A stretch of DNA of 64,000 nt from Comamonas sp. (GCA_021166775.1 JAJPEQ010000011.1:1-64000), one strand, 5' to 3'. Shown: positions 17,418 through 25,660, counted from the stretch's first letter. Numbers and translations are program-made. The notes: generated by a model from the letters alone, not told the origin.

Positions 17418-18110
17418 ATGGCAAATATTCTGGTGGTCGACGACGAGTTGGGGATACGCGACCTGCTGTCCGAAATCCTCAACGACGAAGGCCATAGCGT
17501 TGATCTCGCGGAGAACGCCAGCCAGGCGCGTTCCGCCCGCGAGGCGAGCGCCTATGACCTGGTGCTGCTGGACATCTGGATGCCCGATACCGATGGCGTT
17601 TCGCTGCTCAAGGAGTGGGCCACCTGCGGTCAGCTCACCATGCCCGTGATCATGATGAGCGGACACGCCACGATCGAGACGGCCGTCGAGGCCACGCGCA
17701 TCGGGGCGTATTCCTTTCTTGAAAAACCCATCACGCTGCAGAAGCTCCTCAAGGCCGTGGAGCAGGGCCTGACGCGCACGGCGCCGGGTTCGGCCAAATC
17801 CAGGGGCAACGGGCGCGGTGGTGTGGTCGCGCCGGGCACGAACATGTTTGCACCGGGTGCGCTCGCTGTCGGCGCGCCCCCCGAGCCGGAGCCCGATCCG
17901 GGACCGCTGCCGCACCAGGGTTTCGACCTGGATCGACCCTTGCGCGAAGCGCGCGACGGATTTGAAAAGGCCTACTTCGAATTCCATCTGGCGCGCGAGG
18001 GCGGCTCCATGACACGCGTGGCGGAAAAGACGGGCCTGGAGCGCACCCACCTGTATCGCAAGCTGCGCCAGCTCGGCGTCGATCTTGGGCGCAACAAGCG
18101 CAACGGCTGA
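17418..18110 (+). CDS. NtrX-like response regulator without AAA+ domain
   Basis: 230 residues from ATG 17418 (MANILVVDDELGIRDLLSEI). The receiver has acidic residues at 8-9, phospho-acceptor Asp52 in LLDIWMPDTDG, Ser81 and Lys103. After a Pro-rich linker (about 145-175) comes a Fis-type helix-turn-helix, MTRVAEKTGLERTHLYRKLR, at the C terminus. Classical NtrX (about 450 residues) has a central sigma-54 AAA+ ATPase domain, absent here with no sign of a frameshift. It is therefore probably a DNA-binding regulator that does not drive sigma-54 promoters. Confidence 0.85.
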   Translation: MANILVVDDELGIRDLLSEILNDEGHSVDLAENASQARSAREASAYDLVLLDIWMPDTDGVSLLKEWATCGQLTMPVIMMSGHATIETAVEATRIGAYSFLEKPITLQKLLKAVEQGLTRTAPGSAKSRGNGRGGVVAPGTNMFAPGALAVGAPPEPEPDPGPLPHQGFDLDRPLREARDGFEKAYFEFHLAREGGSMTRVAEKTGLERTHLYRKLRQLGVDLGRNKRNG

Positions 18111-18146
18111 AAGCGCGGCCGTGCCGTGGGTCGGCCAAATTCCCCC

Positions 18147-18152
18147 TATAAT
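18147..18152 (+). promoter_or_regulatory. -10 element of the tRNA-Phe promoter
   Basis: A perfect TATAAT ends 10 bp before the mature 5' end of tRNA-Phe. No good -35 is visible at the expected distance. Confidence 0.6.
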
Positions 18153-18162
18153 CACGCGCTCT

Positions 18163-18238
<76 letters not shown>

Positions 18239-18244
18239 CCATTT

Positions 18245-18274
18245 AACGCCCAACTGTTCTCAGTTGGGCGTTTT
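18245..18274 (+). terminator. Intrinsic terminator after tRNA-Phe
   Basis: Arms AACGCCCAACTG (18245-18256) and CAGTTGGGCGTT (18261-18272) enclose a four-base loop and run into TTTT. It is one of the strongest hairpins in the window. The 228 bp between it and the next stop codon (18275-18502) hold no gene I can support. Confidence 0.9.
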
Positions 18275-18502
18275 CACTTCCAGACCCCGCAACGTACGCG
18301 GGGTTCGCGCGCATTCTGCGTGTGCCTGGGGGGTGGTCAGAACTGGTGCCCGTGGTGGCTGGTGCGACCCTTTTCTGCCCTCTGTTCTCTGGAAATCTCC
18401 GCCAACTTTTTCGCCGTAGCACACGCACATCGCCTTGCGTGACAACGACTTGTGCTTGTGTCGGTTTCTTGAGTTCGCCGACCGGCTTGGACGAGCAAAC
18501 CA

Positions 18503-18964
18503 TCAGGACGAAGCGAGGTCCGGGGACGCGCACGGCATCCAGTACACGCCTTGGCGCCGGTTGGACTTCACGAGTGCTCGGTAGGCATGCAGCGGACCCT
18601 CGTACTCCGGCTTCCCCTTGTTCGTGGTCTTCACCTTGAACAGGTCGATCGGCTTGTCGCTCGTCTGGCCAGCGCGCGTCATGATCCTCTCGCCGTCCAC
18701 CTCGGCGCCCTTGAACGACCACAAGGCACTGAAGACGGCCGCCTGACCGTCCGTGCACCGAATCGGGCCATGGGTCCAGTCATCCAACGTCACCCATCCG
18801 AAGTCGGTCGAGAACGGCCCGCGCACGGGCGTCCAGGGATCGGCAGCGACCATTGGTTCCGGAGTCGCGCCCGGCCGGATGTGGGCGATGCCGCCGCGGT
18901 AGAAGGTGAAGCGCTCCTCCAGAGGCAGCCACTCGATCCCAGTGGCAAACGGAGCCCCACGCAT
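18503..18964 (-). CDS. Phage-like protein with possible DNA-binding C-terminal half
   Basis: 153 residues from ATG 18964; an in-frame ATG at 19024 adds 20 low-complexity residues. The first half is rich in aromatic residues and glycine (FTFYRGGIAHIRPG, FGWVTLDDWTHGP). The second half (TDGQAAVFSALWSFKGAEVD, then SDKPIDLFKVKTTNKGKPEY) looks like a compact winged-helix-type domain. I do not recognise the family with certainty. It faces the opposite way to the surrounding genes and lies in the tRNA-Phe insert next to a holin-lysozyme remnant, so a phage origin is likely. Confidence 0.55.
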   Translation of the reverse strand: MRGAPFATGIEWLPLEERFTFYRGGIAHIRPGATPEPMVAADPWTPVRGPFSTDFGWVTLDDWTHGPIRCTDGQAAVFSALWSFKGAEVDGERIMTRAGQTSDKPIDLFKVKTTNKGKPEYEGPLHAYRALVKSNRRQGVYWMPCASPDLASS

Positions 18965-19079
18965 CTGGGCGGTCCTGGGGGGCGATGACCCGGATGTCGG
19001 CGCCAGACACGCGGATCCGATCAAAGACGGCTGGCTCGGCCTAAAGGCGGGTCAGACTCCTGGAGAGCAGCACCGGTTC

Positions 19080-19250
19080 ATGGCGCTGTATTGCGCTGCC
19101 AAGACGGCGGCGTTCGCGGCGGCCGTCACTGCTGGCGCGGCTTGGGGCACGGCGATTCTGCATGCATGGACCGAGGCCGATCAGGCGCTGTGGGCCGGCG
19201 TGCTCAACTTCTGGTTCCTTGGTCGCGTGTTCGACCGGGTGCGGCCGTGA
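19080..19250 (+). CDS. Small holin-like phage membrane protein
   Basis: 56 residues from ATG 19080 (MALYCAAKTAAFAAAVTAGA), with a hydrophobic Ala-rich helix and a second hydrophobic segment near LWAGVLNFWFLGRVF. Its TGA overlaps the GTG of the lysozyme remnant (GTGA), the usual coupling of holin and endolysin genes in phage lysis cassettes. The holin role is inferred from size, helices and neighbour; there is no unique motif. Confidence 0.5.
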   Translation: MALYCAAKTAAFAAAVTAGAAWGTAILHAWTEADQALWAGVLNFWFLGRVFDRVRP

Positions 19251-19531
19251 TCGGAGTGCCGCAGGCAGCGGTCGATCTGGCCAAGCGGTTCGAGGGATTC
19301 CACCGCGTGCCGAAGTCCGACCCCGGTCGCGCCCATCCCTATGTCTGCCCGGCCGGCTTCTGGACGATCGGCTACGGCCACCTCTGCGACCCGACGCATC
19401 CGCCGATCACGGATGCCGAGGGCGAGGCCTACCTGGCGCAAGACTTGATGACCGCCCTCAGCGCAACGTTGCGCTTCTGCCCGGTGCTGTCCACCGAAAC
19501 CGAAGGTCGTCTCGCGGCTACGCGTGCCTGA
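19247..19531 (+). pseudogene. Truncated phage lysozyme (GH24 endolysin) remnant
   Basis: 94 codons from the GTG overlapping the holin stop. The N-terminal half is clear: AVDLAKRFEGFHRVPKSDPG with the catalytic Glu, then VCPAGFWTIGYGHLCDP, the GH24 active-site block. The sequence fails just after LSTETEGRLAA, where lysozymes normally continue into about 70 more residues, and stops at TRA. GH24 enzymes are usually 145-190 residues, so this copy lacks its C-terminal lobe and is probably inactive. The break lies 98 bp upstream of the AbiE gene. Confidence 0.75.
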
Positions 19532-19580
19532 TCGGTAATCGCATCCGGCGACAGTGCGCCCAGTGGCGCGGTTCCTATCC

Positions 19581-19629
19581 ATCGGTTATTATTGACATTT
19601 ACCGATGTTATGGAACAATATGCCGGATC
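19581..19629 (+). promoter_or_regulatory. abiE promoter with inverted-repeat operator
   Basis: A consensus -35 TTGACA (19592-19597) and CAATAT (19616-19621) with an 18-bp spacer lie so close to the ATG at 19630 that the message would start within a few bases of it. ATCGGT (19581-19586) and ACCGAT (19601-19606) form an inverted repeat around the -35. AbiEi antitoxins are known to repress their own promoter by binding inverted repeats, so this is the likely operator. Confidence 0.6.
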
Positions 19630-20229
19630 ATGGACACGACCGCCGACAAGCTGCTGGAGCTGGTGCGCACGCGGGGACTGCTGCGCCCGCACGATCTGGC
19701 CCCACTGGGCATCCCACGGGTGGCCCTGACGCGGGCCGTTCGGCGCGGGCAACTGGAGCGCGTCGGGCGCGGCCTGTACGGCCTCGTGGCGCGTCCGGTG
19801 TCCGCCCACGGCACGCTGGCCGAAGTCGCGCGCCGCGTGCCCAAGGGCGTGGTCTGCCTGCTGTCGGCGCTGCGCGTCCACGACCTAACGACCCAGGCCC
19901 CGTTCGAGGTGTGGCTGGCCATCGACAACAAGGCCGCTGCCCCGAAGCTGGACTACCCGCCGCTACGTCTCGTGCGCTTCTCCGGCGCGGCGCTGAGCGA
20001 GGGCGTCGAGGAACACGTTGTCGATGGTGTGACCGTCCACGTGACCAGCGTCGCCAAGACGGTGGCCGACTGCTTCAAGTACCGTAACAAGATCGGCATC
20101 GACGTGGCGCTGGAAGCGCTGCGCGAGGCGTGGAACGCCAAGCGCATGACCAGCGACGAGATATGGCACTACGCCAAGATCGACCGCGTCGCCAACGTGA
20201 TGCGTCCCTATCTGGAGAGCCTGGCATGA
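19630..20229 (+). CDS. abiEi: AbiEi-type antitoxin / transcriptional repressor
   Basis: 199 residues starting MDTTADKLLELVRTRGLLRP. The N-terminal 60 residues form a winged helix ending in RGQLERVGRGLYGLVAR, typical of AbiEi. The C-terminal part (VPKGVVCLLSALRVHDLT, then SVAKTVADCFKYRNKIG) matches the AbiEi antitoxin domain. Members neutralise AbiEii indirectly (type IV) and repress the operon. The stop overlaps the toxin start (ATGA). It is preceded by its own promoter and no good ribosome binding site. Confidence 0.88.
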   Translation: MDTTADKLLELVRTRGLLRPHDLAPLGIPRVALTRAVRRGQLERVGRGLYGLVARPVSAHGTLAEVARRVPKGVVCLLSALRVHDLTTQAPFEVWLAIDNKAAAPKLDYPPLRLVRFSGAALSEGVEEHVVDGVTVHVTSVAKTVADCFKYRNKIGIDVALEALREAWNAKRMTSDEIWHYAKIDRVANVMRPYLESLA

Positions 20230-21149
20230 ACGAACCTGACAAGACCAGGCGCAATGTCGCCGCGTCGGTTCGCGCCCGGCTGCTCAACAAGGCCCGGGCC
20301 GACAAACTCGACTTCAACCTGCTTCTGACCCGCTACGCGCTGGAGCGCGTCCTGTACCGCCTGAGCGTTTCGGAGCAGCACGGTCAATTCTTGCTCAAAG
20401 GTGCGCTGCTGTTCGACATCTGGTTCGACGTGCCGCATCGCCCGACGCACGATGCCGACCTGCTCGGCTTTGGCTCCACCGAAATCCCGCATCTGGAGAA
20501 TCTATTTCGCCAGATCAGTCAGATTGCCTGCGATGACGGCATCGTGTTTCAGGCCGACAGCGTGAAGGCCGCCGAAATCCGCAAGGAGGCCAACTACGCG
20601 GGCGTCCGCGTGACGATGATCGGCCTGCTCGATGGCGCGCGCTGCCCGGTGCAGATCGACATCGGCTTTGGCGACGCCGTGACGCCCGGCCCGGACAACG
20701 TGCAGTACCCGGTCATCCTCGACGGCATGCCGCAGCCGCAACTGCGGGTCTATCCCCGCTACACCGTGGTCGCCGAAAAGCTCGAAGCGATGGCCAAGCT
20801 CGGCATCCTCAACAGTCGGATGAAGGACTACTTCGACCTCTGGGTTCTCGCCGGACATTCCGACTTCGACGGAGCGGTACTGGCCACGGCCATTCGCGCC
20901 ACGTTCGAGCGCAGGGGTACGGCCATCCCGCCCGGAGCGCCGCTGGGCCTCACCGATGAGTTCGGCCTGGACGAGCAGAAGACAAAGCAGTGGCAGGCGT
21001 TCCTGCGCAAGAACACCTTGGAGCCGATGCCGCTCAAGACGGTGATCGAGGCGCTGCGCGAATTTGTGTTGCCCGTGCTGGCCGCGCTCGCGGCAGGCGA
21101 AGGTTTCGACCGCCAGTGGCGCGCGGGCGCGGGATGGGATGCGGCCTGA
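20226..21149 (+). CDS. abiEii: AbiEii-type nucleotidyltransferase toxin
   Basis: 307 residues. The nucleotidyltransferase core is visible in GQFLLKGALLFDIWFDVPHR followed by PTHDADLLGFGS, with the metal-binding Asp pair in DAD. Further family blocks are CPVQIDIGFGDAV, YTVVAEKLEAMAKLGI and SRMKDYFDLWVLA. AbiEii proteins block growth after phage infection; studied relatives use nucleotides to modify target RNAs. The gene looks intact and is coupled to abiEi. A tRNA-like fragment begins 18 bp after the stop, marking the island edge. Confidence 0.9.
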   Translation: MNEPDKTRRNVAASVRARLLNKARADKLDFNLLLTRYALERVLYRLSVSEQHGQFLLKGALLFDIWFDVPHRPTHDADLLGFGSTEIPHLENLFRQISQIACDDGIVFQADSVKAAEIRKEANYAGVRVTMIGLLDGARCPVQIDIGFGDAVTPGPDNVQYPVILDGMPQPQLRVYPRYTVVAEKLEAMAKLGILNSRMKDYFDLWVLAGHSDFDGAVLATAIRATFERRGTAIPPGAPLGLTDEFGLDEQKTKQWQAFLRKNTLEPMPLKTVIEALREFVLPVLAALAAGEGFDRQWRAGAGWDAA

Positions 21150-21711
21150 CGTCAAGCCGACGTGGCAGTTCGATTCCGCGTTTGGGGATCGAACCGCAGA
21201 CCATCGCGGCCCAGCGCCGGTGCCAAACCTATGCCGGCAATTTGGCGATGGTCTGAACGCGCGTCCCGCTGCCTGTCTCGAAGTTCTGCAGGGCGTCGAG
21301 CCCTCGATCATCCTCTTCGCTGGCGCAGCGGCGCGCCCAAACCCCGCGTTCACCCCAGCCGCTCGCGCTCACCGCTGCGGGGGGCTTGCGGCCGGAATTC
21401 TTGCGGCGCATCCAAGGCCGTGATGCCCGCTTTTGGTCGCCGCGCCGGACCAGCGCTCACGGCACAAAGGTTTCGACTTGTACCCTTGCCCTCTGCCGGG
21501 CCGGGATGCGATGGATTCGGGACTGGGCCGCCCCGTGCGGATTCGCGCCATTGCCGCCACTTCGATCTCCGCTGCGGGGAGGGCCTTCTGTCAGGCAGGT
21601 GCGGGGGCGCACACTTTCTTTGATATCAGTGTTTTCCCCAAGAACAAAATCAGTTTTTGGGCTTGTATTTGATTATTAAATATAAATAAGATCAGTGACA
21701 GGAGATGTCTC
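21150..21711 (+). other. 562-bp non-coding stretch at the island's right edge
   Basis: No frame here gives recognisable protein. At 21168-21179 it carries the same 12 bases (GTTCGATTCCGC) as the T arm of tRNA-Phe (18215-18226). A reverse-oriented T-arm-like GGGGATCGAAC follows at 21184-21194. The middle (21200-21620) looks like scrambled GC-rich debris. The last 90 bp are AT-rich and serve as the promoter region of the next operon. Confidence 0.5.
21640..21711 (+). promoter_or_regulatory. AT-rich promoter region of the aromatic catabolism operon
   Basis: A sharp fall in GC content gives TTGATTATTAAATATAAATA (21669-21688), an imperfect palindrome with ATTT/AAAT ends that overlaps -10-like AT-rich sequence. 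MarR-type repressors of phenylpropanoid operons often bind such sites, and a MarR gene ends the cluster. AGGAGA lies 7 bases before the ATG. Confidence 0.4.
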
Positions 21712-22506
21712 ATGTCACGTACCCCTCAGGATCTTGAGGTCGAATTTGTCGGTCGACAGCGGCAGATCGCCGTGGTGCGGCTGACGCGCGCGGCCAAGCG
21801 CAATGCCTTGTCCGATGGCTTGATCGCAGCGTTGCGCGATGCCTTTCTGAACATGCCGTCCGGCGTGCGCGCTGCGGTGTTGTGCGGCGCAGGAGCGCAT
21901 TTTTCCGCTGGGCTTGATTTGTCCGAGCTCAAGGAGCGCGACGCAGCCGAGGGCCTGCATCATTCGCGTGGTTGGCACGTGGCGCTCAATGCGATCCAAT
22001 ATGGGCCGGTGCCGGTGGTGGCCGCGCTGCATGGCGCGGTGGTCGGCGGCGGGTTGGAGCTGGCGGCCGCCAGCCATGTCCGGGTGGCCGATGCGACGGC
22101 CTTCTACGCCTTGCCCGAGGGCTCACGCGGGATTTTCGTGGGCGGCGGCGGTTCGGTGCGCATCCCCAAACTGATCGGCGTGGCGCGCATGGCGGACATG
22201 ATGTTGACCGGTCGTGTGTACGGCGCCGAGGATGGCGAACGTCTGGGTTTTGCGCAGTATCTGGTGCCTGAGGGCCAGGCGTTCACCAAGGCGATGGAAC
22301 TGGCAAAGCGCATCGCCACGAATGCGCCCTTGACCAATTACGCGCTGATGCACGCGTTGCCGCGCATCGCCGAACAGCCCGCCGACCATGGCCTGATGAC
22401 CGAGGCATTGATGGCTGCGATCGCGCAATCCGCGCCCGACGCCAAGCAGCGCGTGCGCGATTTTCTCGCCGGCAAGGCGGGGACCAAGGTCAAGCGAGCC
22501 GAGTGA
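21712..22506 (+). CDS. Crotonase-family enoyl-CoA hydratase/isomerase
   Basis: 264 residues. The oxyanion-hole motifs are AHFSAGLDLSEL and GAVVGGGLELAAASHVRVAD, followed by PEGSRGIFVGGGGSVRIPKL. Family members hydrate or isomerise enoyl-CoA, or cleave hydroxycinnamoyl-CoA. As the first gene of an operon with a feruloyl-CoA synthase and a thiolase, it probably acts on a cinnamoyl-CoA-type intermediate. The exact reaction (hydratase versus hydratase-lyase) cannot be decided here. Confidence 0.85.
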   Translation: MSRTPQDLEVEFVGRQRQIAVVRLTRAAKRNALSDGLIAALRDAFLNMPSGVRAAVLCGAGAHFSAGLDLSELKERDAAEGLHHSRGWHVALNAIQYGPVPVVAALHGAVVGGGLELAAASHVRVADATAFYALPEGSRGIFVGGGGSVRIPKLIGVARMADMMLTGRVYGAEDGERLGFAQYLVPEGQAFTKAMELAKRIATNAPLTNYALMHALPRIAEQPADHGLMTEALMAAIAQSAPDAKQRVRDFLAGKAGTKVKRAE

Positions 22507-22516
22507 GGGGAAGGTG

Positions 22517-24409
22517 ATGACGCGCACCCATCAGGACCTCCCGAAATTTCGCCCGTTGACCTTTGGTGTGACGCGCGTGAGCGTGCGCGACGCGGCTGGC
22601 GGTGTGCAGTACCTCGTGGCGCAGCAGCCGCTTGCGGCATTCGATGCGCGCATGTCCGACAGTCTGCTGCGCTGGGCGCGCACGACGCCCGACGCCACGT
22701 TCCTGGCGCAACGCGTGCGCGAGGCCGACGCCAGCCTGGGCGACTGGCGTCGCGTGAGCTATGCACAGGCGCTGGACGCTGCGCGACGCATCGGTCAGGC
22801 GCTGCTTGACCGCAAATTGAGCGCCGAGCGGCCCGTGATGATCCTGAGCGAGAACAGCCTGGAGCATGCGCTGCTGGCGCTCGCCTGCCTGTGGGTCGGT
22901 GTGCCCTGGGCGCCGATCTCGCCGCCGTATTCGATCGTGAGCAAGGATTTCGGCAAGCTGCGCCACATCATGGCGACGCTCACGCCCGGCCTGATCTGGG
23001 CCGAGGATGGCGCGCGCTACGGCGCGGCGATCGCTGCCACCGCGCCGGGCGGCGCGGAGCTGGTGCTCTCACGGGGGCTGGATGCGCCGGCGCTCGCGGG
23101 CCGCGCGATCACGCCGCTGGCCGAGCTGCTGGCGACCGAGGCAACGCCGGCCGTGGATGCCGCGCAGGCCGCCGTCGGGCCGGACACCATCGTCAAGTTC
23201 CTCTTCACCAGCGGTTCGACCAAGAACCCGAAGGCGGTCATCAACACCCACCGCATGTGGTGCGCGAACCAGCAGCAGATGCGCCAGTCGATGCCCACGC
23301 TGCAGGAGGAGAAGCCGGTGCTCGTGGACTGGCTGCCGTGGAACCACACCTTTGGCGGCAATCACAACTTCGGCATGGTGCTGGCCAACGGCGGCACGCT
23401 CTACATCGACGATGGCCGCCCGACGCCGGCGCTCGTGGGAGAGACGCTGCGCAATCTGCGCGAGATCGCGCCGACCTTGTACTTCAATGTGCCCACGGGG
23501 TTCGATGCGATCGCGCAGGCGATGAAGCAGGACGCGGCGCTGCGGCGCAAGCTGCTTTCGCGCGTCAAGATGTTTTTCTACGCCGGGGCGTCGCTGCCGC
23601 AATCCGTCTGGGACGCGCTGTCGCAAAGCGAAGAAGCCGAGCTGGGCGAGCGCATCGTGATGGCCTGCGGCTTCGGCATGACCGAGTCCTCACCCTACGG
23701 CCTGTTTCCTACCAGTCCCGACATTCGCGCGGGCGAGCTGGGCGTGCCCACCCCGGGCATGCAGTGCAAGCTGGTGCCGGTGGACGGCAAGATCGAGCTG
23801 CGCTACCGCGGCCCCAACATCACGCCGGGCTACTGGCGCGCGCCCGAAGTCACGGCCGAATCGTTCGACGAAGAAGGGTTTTTCCGCACCGGCGACGCGG
23901 TGCGCTGGATCGACCCCGAAGACCCGCATCGCGGTCTGCGCTTTGACGGGCGCATCGCCGAGGATTTCAAACTGGCCACCGGCACTTTCGTGAGCGTCGG
24001 GCCGCTGCGCGCCAAGGCCATTGCCGCAGGCGCGCCGTACATCCAGGACGTGGTGGTCACCGGGCTGGATCGCAACGAAGTGGGCGCGCTGGTGTTCACC
24101 ACGGCGGCGGTGCGCACTTTGGCCGACTTGCCCGCGGACGCGCCGCTCGACGATGTGCTGCGCCATCCGGTCGTCGTTGCCCATTTCCGGGAGGTGTTGA
24201 CCCGGCTCGCGCGTGAGGCCACCGGCAGCGCGAGCCGCATCGCGCGTCTGACGCTGCTGGTCGAGCCGCCGTCGATCGACAAGGGCGAGGTGACCGACAA
24301 GGGTTCGATCAACCAGCGCGCCGTGCTCCATGTGCGCGCCGCGCTGGTGCGGGCGCTGTACGACGAAGCGCCGGACATTCTCGTGATCAAGCCAGGAGTG
24401 CAAGCATGA
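22517..24409 (+). CDS. Feruloyl-CoA synthase-like acyl-CoA synthetase
   Basis: 630 residues from ATG 22517, preceded by GGGGAAGG; a GTG one codon earlier is less likely. The AMP-binding motif is FLFTSGSTKNPKAVINTH; later blocks are MACGFGMTESSPYG and GFFRTGDAVRW. Length and the N-terminal extension (FRPLTFGVTRVSVRDAAGGV) match the feruloyl-CoA synthase branch rather than generic fatty acyl-CoA ligases. It would activate ferulate, p-coumarate or a related acid with ATP and CoA. Its stop overlaps the thiolase start (ATGA). Confidence 0.85.
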   Translation: MTRTHQDLPKFRPLTFGVTRVSVRDAAGGVQYLVAQQPLAAFDARMSDSLLRWARTTPDATFLAQRVREADASLGDWRRVSYAQALDAARRIGQALLDRKLSAERPVMILSENSLEHALLALACLWVGVPWAPISPPYSIVSKDFGKLRHIMATLTPGLIWAEDGARYGAAIAATAPGGAELVLSRGLDAPALAGRAITPLAELLATEATPAVDAAQAAVGPDTIVKFLFTSGSTKNPKAVINTHRMWCANQQQMRQSMPTLQEEKPVLVDWLPWNHTFGGNHNFGMVLANGGTLYIDDGRPTPALVGETLRNLREIAPTLYFNVPTGFDAIAQAMKQDAALRRKLLSRVKMFFYAGASLPQSVWDALSQSEEAELGERIVMACGFGMTESSPYGLFPTSPDIRAGELGVPTPGMQCKLVPVDGKIELRYRGPNITPGYWRAPEVTAESFDEEGFFRTGDAVRWIDPEDPHRGLRFDGRIAEDFKLATGTFVSVGPLRAKAIAAGAPYIQDVVVTGLDRNEVGALVFTTAAVRTLADLPADAPLDDVLRHPVVVAHFREVLTRLAREATGSASRIARLTLLVEPPSIDKGEVTDKGSINQRAVLHVRAALVRALYDEAPDILVIKPGVQA

Positions 24410-25653
24410 AATCCAGAGGTTTTTTCACCGCCTTCGACGACGTCTGGATGCTGGACGGCGTGCGCACGCCGATGGTGGACTATTGCGGCGCTTTGGGCCA
24501 CGTCTCGCCCACCGATCTGGGCATCAAGGTGGCGCGCGAAGTGCTCGCGCGCACTGGCGTGGCAGCGGGCGACATCGGTTCGGTGGTCTGCGGCAACATG
24601 GCGCCCGGCGATTTCGACCAGTTCTTCCTGCCGCGCCACATCGGTCTGTACGCGGGCGTGCCCGTGGAGGTGCCGGCCATCATGGCGCAGCGCATCTGCG
24701 GCACCGGCTTCGAATTGTTTCGCCAGGCGGGCGAGCACGTGCGAGGCGGTTCGTGCGAGGCGGCGCTGGTGGTGGGCACCGAGAGCATGACGCGCAATCC
24801 GATCGCGGCGTTCGACCACCGCACCGGTTTCAAGCTCGGTGCGCCGGTGGGGTTCAAGGACTACATGTGGGAGGCGCTGAAGGATCCGGCACCTGGCATC
24901 AACATGATCCAGACGGCCGAGAACCTGGCCAGGAAGTATGGCATCACGCGCGAGCAGGTCGATGCCTTCGCCAGCGCATCGTTCGCTCGTGCCGTGGCGG
25001 CGCAGGAGAGCGGCTTCTTCGATGGCGAGATCGTGCCCGTGGTGGGCGAGAAGTTCGAGCTGCAAGGCTACAGGCCGCGCGGCATCCGGCTGCAGGGCAA
25101 GGTGAGCGAGGTGGCGCGCGACACGCACCCTCGGCCCTCGCCTGTCGAGGTGCTCGCCAGGCTCAAGCCGGTGTTCGAGGGCGGGGTGCAGACCGGCGGC
25201 AACTCGGCCGCGCTGGTGGACGCGGCGGCTGCCGCTGTGGTGGCGAGCGGCAGCTACGCCACATCCTGGGGCAAGGCCCCGCTGGCGCGCATCGTCGGTG
25301 CGGCAGCCGTGGGCGTGCCGCCCGAGATCATGGGCATAGGCCCGGCACCGGCGATCCGGCTGCTGCTGGAGCGCACGGGCCTCACGCTCGACGACATCGG
25401 CCGCATCGAGGTCAACGAGGCGCAGGGCGCGCAGACGCTGGCCGTGGCCAAGGAGCTGGGCCTGGACATGGCACGGCTCAACGTCAACGGCGGGGCGATC
25501 GCGCTCGGCCACCCGCTGGCCGCCACCGGCGTGCGCCTGACGATCACAGTGGCGCGCGAGATGCGGCGTGCGGGAGTCAGGTGGGGCATCAGTTCGGCCT
25601 GCGTCGGCGGCGGTCAGGGCATGGCCCTGCTGCTGGAAAACCCGGCGGCCTGA
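24406..25653 (+). CDS. Thiolase (acetyl-CoA acyltransferase)
   Basis: 415 residues with all three active-site motifs: Cys in AQRICGTGFELFRQA, His in NGGAIALGHPLAATGVR and Cys in SSACVGGGQGMALLL. Thiolases split 3-ketoacyl-CoA with CoA. Its coupling to the acyl-CoA synthetase suggests beta-oxidative side-chain shortening of the activated aromatic acid rather than only the retro-aldol (vanillin) route. Confidence 0.9.
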   Translation: MKSRGFFTAFDDVWMLDGVRTPMVDYCGALGHVSPTDLGIKVAREVLARTGVAAGDIGSVVCGNMAPGDFDQFFLPRHIGLYAGVPVEVPAIMAQRICGTGFELFRQAGEHVRGGSCEAALVVGTESMTRNPIAAFDHRTGFKLGAPVGFKDYMWEALKDPAPGINMIQTAENLARKYGITREQVDAFASASFARAVAAQESGFFDGEIVPVVGEKFELQGYRPRGIRLQGKVSEVARDTHPRPSPVEVLARLKPVFEGGVQTGGNSAALVDAAAAAVVASGSYATSWGKAPLARIVGAAAVGVPPEIMGIGPAPAIRLLLERTGLTLDDIGRIEVNEAQGAQTLAVAKELGLDMARLNVNGGAIALGHPLAATGVRLTITVAREMRRAGVRWGISSACVGGGQGMALLLENPAA

Positions 25654-25660
25654 ATTTCAA

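Noticed and set aside
18239-18502. Open frames on both strands just after the tRNA-Phe terminator
   Set aside because: Conflicting short frames, no recognisable motif and no ribosome binding site.
21162-21623. A 153-codon open frame in the island's right edge
   Set aside because: Arg/Ser/Pro-rich translation without any domain, no ribosome binding site, and it overlaps the tRNA-like fragment; overlapping frames are equally open.
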